NCBI GenBank assembly: GCA_012519365.1
Contig: JAAYQH010000468.1
Span: 1 to 7,808, forward strand
Direction of reading: 5' to 3'
Source: Planctomycetota bacterium
Lineage (GTDB): Bacteria > Planctomycetota > Phycisphaerae > Sedimentisphaerales > Anaerohalosphaeraceae
DNA: 7,808 bases
Below the pieces are notes generated by a model. It saw only the letters and a list, made by a program, of their open reading frames with translations. It had not been told where the DNA came from and made no database searches. The position numbers and the translations under genes were made by a program. Numbering within the stretch: position 1 is the first letter of the stretch; every line of letters begins with the position of its first letter. Shown here piece after piece: positions 6,110 through 7,808 of the stretch.

Positions 6110-6529
6110 TTAGCCGACTCCCATAATCAGAATACTCAGCCAAATTCCCACCACCGCATAAATCGAGGGCAGAAGTTTGCTCTTAAAACGCTCTTCGAAC
6201 AACTCGGCCATCGTCACCAGCCGAACGCGTCTGAACCAGCCGGCCATAAACCAATAATACGGCCCCGTAAAGACGCCGATGAGCATCAGCCACGCCCCGC
6301 CCAGCCCCTTGTGAAACGTAAAACTGGCGGTACGGATGGCGCTGTTGGCGTCGCTGAGGATTCCCATGTTCAAAAAGAACTGGAAGAACTTGTTCATCGA
6401 CCGCCCGGCCAGAAAAAAATCCTGCTCGGTGCGAATCTTCTCGGCAATTCGCCGTCCGATGTACGTAATAATAAAGAAATAGACAGCGATGACCAGAATA
6501 TCCAACCAATGAAAACCGACCCAATTCAT
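6110..6529 (-). CDS. Sodium/solute symporter (SSS family), N-terminal part before in-frame stop
   Basis: The 139-residue piece is the N-terminus of the same symporter. It has hydrophobic segments at about 8-25 (WLDILVIAVYFFIITYIG), 45-72 (with the broken-helix-like NMGILSDANSAIRTASF), 77-98 (AWLMLIGVFTGPYYWFMAGW) and 119-139. The phrases GRRIAEKIRTEQDFFLAGRS and LVTMAELFEERF are typical of the family: the loop after the first helix and the start of the helix after the third. ATG 6529 is preceded at 4-5 nt by AAAGGG (6539-6534), a close but usable ribosome-binding site. The gene lies 88 bp after the GH105 gene and is probably co-transcribed. The frame ends at TAA 6112-6110 after IMGVG and resumes in the same frame. 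Alone, this fragment cannot transport. Confidence 0.8.
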   Translation of the reverse strand: MNWVGFHWLDILVIAVYFFIITYIGRRIAEKIRTEQDFFLAGRSMNKFFQFFLNMGILSDANSAIRTASFTFHKGLGGAWLMLIGVFTGPYYWFMAGWFRRVRLVTMAELFEERFKSKLLPSIYAVVGIWLSILIMGVG

Positions 6530-6617
6530 TGCGCCCTTTCAGACCCTGACCGCAGCAGCCGATCACACTTCATCAGCAACAAAGACGCTGCTTAACGCCG
6601 CCTGACTGCCGCGCCGG

Positions 6618-7808
6618 TTATTTTCCCTGCGGCAAATCGGCCAGTTTGGCCATCTCCGAACCGGCCAACAAAAACGCTCCCAGGCCGTAATCTTCAAAAT
6701 TCGGCACGCGGTCATACGTAACCGGCTGGCCGTCACTGGGCTGTTTACCGGTACTTTGAACATAGCCCAAAAAGCCGTTCGGATGCAATGCATCATGGGC
6801 CATGCCGTTCCACCCACGAATAGCCGCCGGCAGGAATCGCTCCTGGTCAAGCAGCCCCTTGCGGACGCCCCAGGCAAACCCATACACAAAAAAGGCCGTG
6901 CCGCTGGTTTCTTTGCCCCCAAAGTCTGTCGGATCGACCAGACTCACATTCCAAAAACCGTCTTCCCGCTGAAGTGCCAGCAGAGCCTCGGCCATATTCT
7001 TAAACATCGTCATATATTCCTCACGATGCGGCGCATCGGGCGGCATAATATCCAACACCCGCACCATTGCCGCAAAAACCCACCCATTGCCCCTCGACCA
7101 GTAGCAGTTCTTTCCGCCGGGAGTTTTGTACGGCGGCACAAAATCCTTATCACGCCACCACAGTGCATCTTCGGGATTGTACAGGCCGTTGCCGCCGTGT
7201 TTTTCCTTCGTGAAGATGTAAAGATCGTACATTTTTTCGAAATAACGGTCATCCTCGTACACCACCCCCAGACGCGCAAAGACCGGCATGGCCATCTGCA
7301 GAGCATCAATCCACCACCAGTCATCCGATTTGTCGCTGTTGACCATATTGTCGATGGTTTGCTTGATGGGACCAATCCGCTTCGGTTGCGGGTCGATCCT
7401 GTACAAATCAATATACGTCTGGCCGCAGCATTGATTGTCGGCGTTGTGGGTCTGCGTTCCGCCATAGGCCGGCTCCCAGTGATGCGCCTCACCCCACGCA
7501 ACGGCATAATCATAATAGGTTTGCTTCGGGTCAATTTCATACAGCGCCATCAGCCCCTCATAATAGGTCGCACGCGTCCAGATATTGCTCGGCCGCCTGC
7601 GGTCGGTCACAATCGGCTGTCCCGGGTCGGGCCACTTATCCATAAAATACCGATTGGCCAGCGTCATTTTGGACAAAATCTCGCTCCGCTGCGGCAACCC
7701 CACCGATGCCTGCTCGGACAAGCGGGCAACGTCCGTAAGCGGCTGCTTGCCGGCCGTCGACGAAGTGCATGAACTGCACGTCAAAATCAACCCCAAAGAC
7801 ACCAAAAA
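6618..7808 (-). CDS. GH105/GH88-type unsaturated glycuronyl hydrolase, probable lipoprotein (N-terminus beyond right edge)
   Basis: The frame is open to the window edge; 395 residues are counted here from TTG 7805, and the true start is probably a few codons outside. The visible N-terminus (VSLGLILTCSSCTSSTAGKQ) looks like a lipoprotein signal with Cys13 as likely acylated residue, though Cys at -3 is atypical. The rest fits an (alpha/alpha)6-barrel hydrolase that removes 4,5-unsaturated uronic acid from lyase products. Landmarks are RATYYEGLMALYE (78-90), HNADNQCCGQTYIDLY (120-135), DDWWWIDALQMAMP (161-174), YWSRGNGWVFAAM (235-247) and KETSGTAFFVYGFAWG (298-313). By analogy with YteR, D123 and D167 are the likely functional acids. 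The protein would act in the periplasm, supplying product to the adjacent symporter. Unsaturated rhamnogalacturonyl hydrolase is the most likely activity; galacturonyl or glucuronyl specificity cannot be excluded. Confidence 0.9.
   Translation of the reverse strand, partial: FLVSLGLILTCSSCTSSTAGKQPLTDVARLSEQASVGLPQRSEILSKMTLANRYFMDKWPDPGQPIVTDRRRPSNIWTRATYYEGLMALYEIDPKQTYYDYAVAWGEAHHWEPAYGGTQTHNADNQCCGQTYIDLYRIDPQPKRIGPIKQTIDNMVNSDKSDDWWWIDALQMAMPVFARLGVVYEDDRYFEKMYDLYIFTKEKHGGNGLYNPEDALWWRDKDFVPPYKTPGGKNCYWSRGNGWVFAAMVRVLDIMPPDAPHREEYMTMFKNMAEALLALQREDGFWNVSLVDPTDFGGKETSGTAFFVYGFAWGVRKGLLDQERFLPAAIRGWNGMAHDALHPNGFLGYVQSTGKQPSDGQPVTYDRVPNFEDYGLGAFLLAGSEMAKLADLPQGK

Larger units (their letters stand above)
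4418..6529 (-). pseudogene. SSS-family symporter interrupted by one in-frame TAA
   Basis: The two minus-strand pieces 6529-6110 and 6082-4418 are parts of one symporter gene. Codons continue in the same frame across the break: GGA GTC GGC, TAA (6112-6110), nine sense codons (CGG to GCG), then ATG 6082. Removing the stop gives 702 residues. The stop falls at the end of a transmembrane helix (IWLSILIMGVG), so neither half can form the LeuT-type fold, and the second half has no good ribosome-binding site (AGG only 2 nt from ATG 6082). Possible causes are a recent nonsense mutation, a base error in the assembly, or natural readthrough. No frame shift, deletion or further stop is seen over the remaining 554 codons, so any loss of function is recent. 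The two pieces are also given separately. Confidence 0.7.

Noticed and set aside
6530..6617. Possible hairpin or attenuator between the hydrolase and symporter genes
   Set aside because: The best stem is 5 bp (GATCG with CGGTC, including one wobble pair) without a T run, too weak to call.
6756..7772. 338-codon plus-strand frame over the hydrolase gene
   Set aside because: It is antisense to a well-supported GH105/GH88-type gene. The His/Arg/Pro-rich composition is typical of a shadow frame.

Overview
The window suggests a member of the Planctomycetota, most likely class Phycisphaerae. This is inferred from protein style, since no marker gene is present. A secreted pectate lyase carries a dockerin-like double EF-hand module used as a generic accessory domain. 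A partial secreted beta-helix protein and a sodium/solute symporter with large hydrophilic inserts sit nearby. GC content is moderate, and no RNA gene, transposase or CRISPR array is visible.

Left part (1-2044, all minus strand): a cell-surface polysaccharide cluster. A consensus TTGACA-N18-TATAAT promoter (2044-2015) drives a Wza-type polysaccharide export lipoprotein (1954-1220). After 28 bp comes a four-helix membrane protein with a cytoplasmic-looking coiled coil (1191-355), and then a secreted beta-helix protein (from 283) that runs off the left edge. The short gaps and shared direction suggest one operon.

Middle (2045-2405): a 361-bp divergent regulatory region with no convincing gene. 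It holds two small dyads and an extended -10 promoter (TGC-TATAAT) for the gene to its right.

Right part (2406-7808): a pectin-utilisation cluster. On the plus strand is a modular PL1-type pectate lyase (catalytic domain, dockerin-like module, FnIII, CBM35/CBM6-like domain) starting at a GTG. Converging on it from the right edge, on the minus strand, are a GH105/GH88-type unsaturated glycuronyl hydrolase lipoprotein and, 88 bp downstream, an SSS-family symporter. The inferred pathway is that the lyase makes 4,5-unsaturated oligogalacturonides, the hydrolase removes the unsaturated terminal residue, and the symporter imports the product. The symporter reading frame is broken by a single in-frame TAA at 6112-6110, with no frameshift. 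Between the converging lyase and symporter genes lies a 105-nt nested inverted-repeat structure (4303-4407).

I do not see a clearly novel defence, mobile or signalling system. The points most worth a second look are the in-frame stop in the symporter, the nested palindrome, the unusual lyase active site and module order, and the unknown membrane/coiled-coil protein in the export operon.
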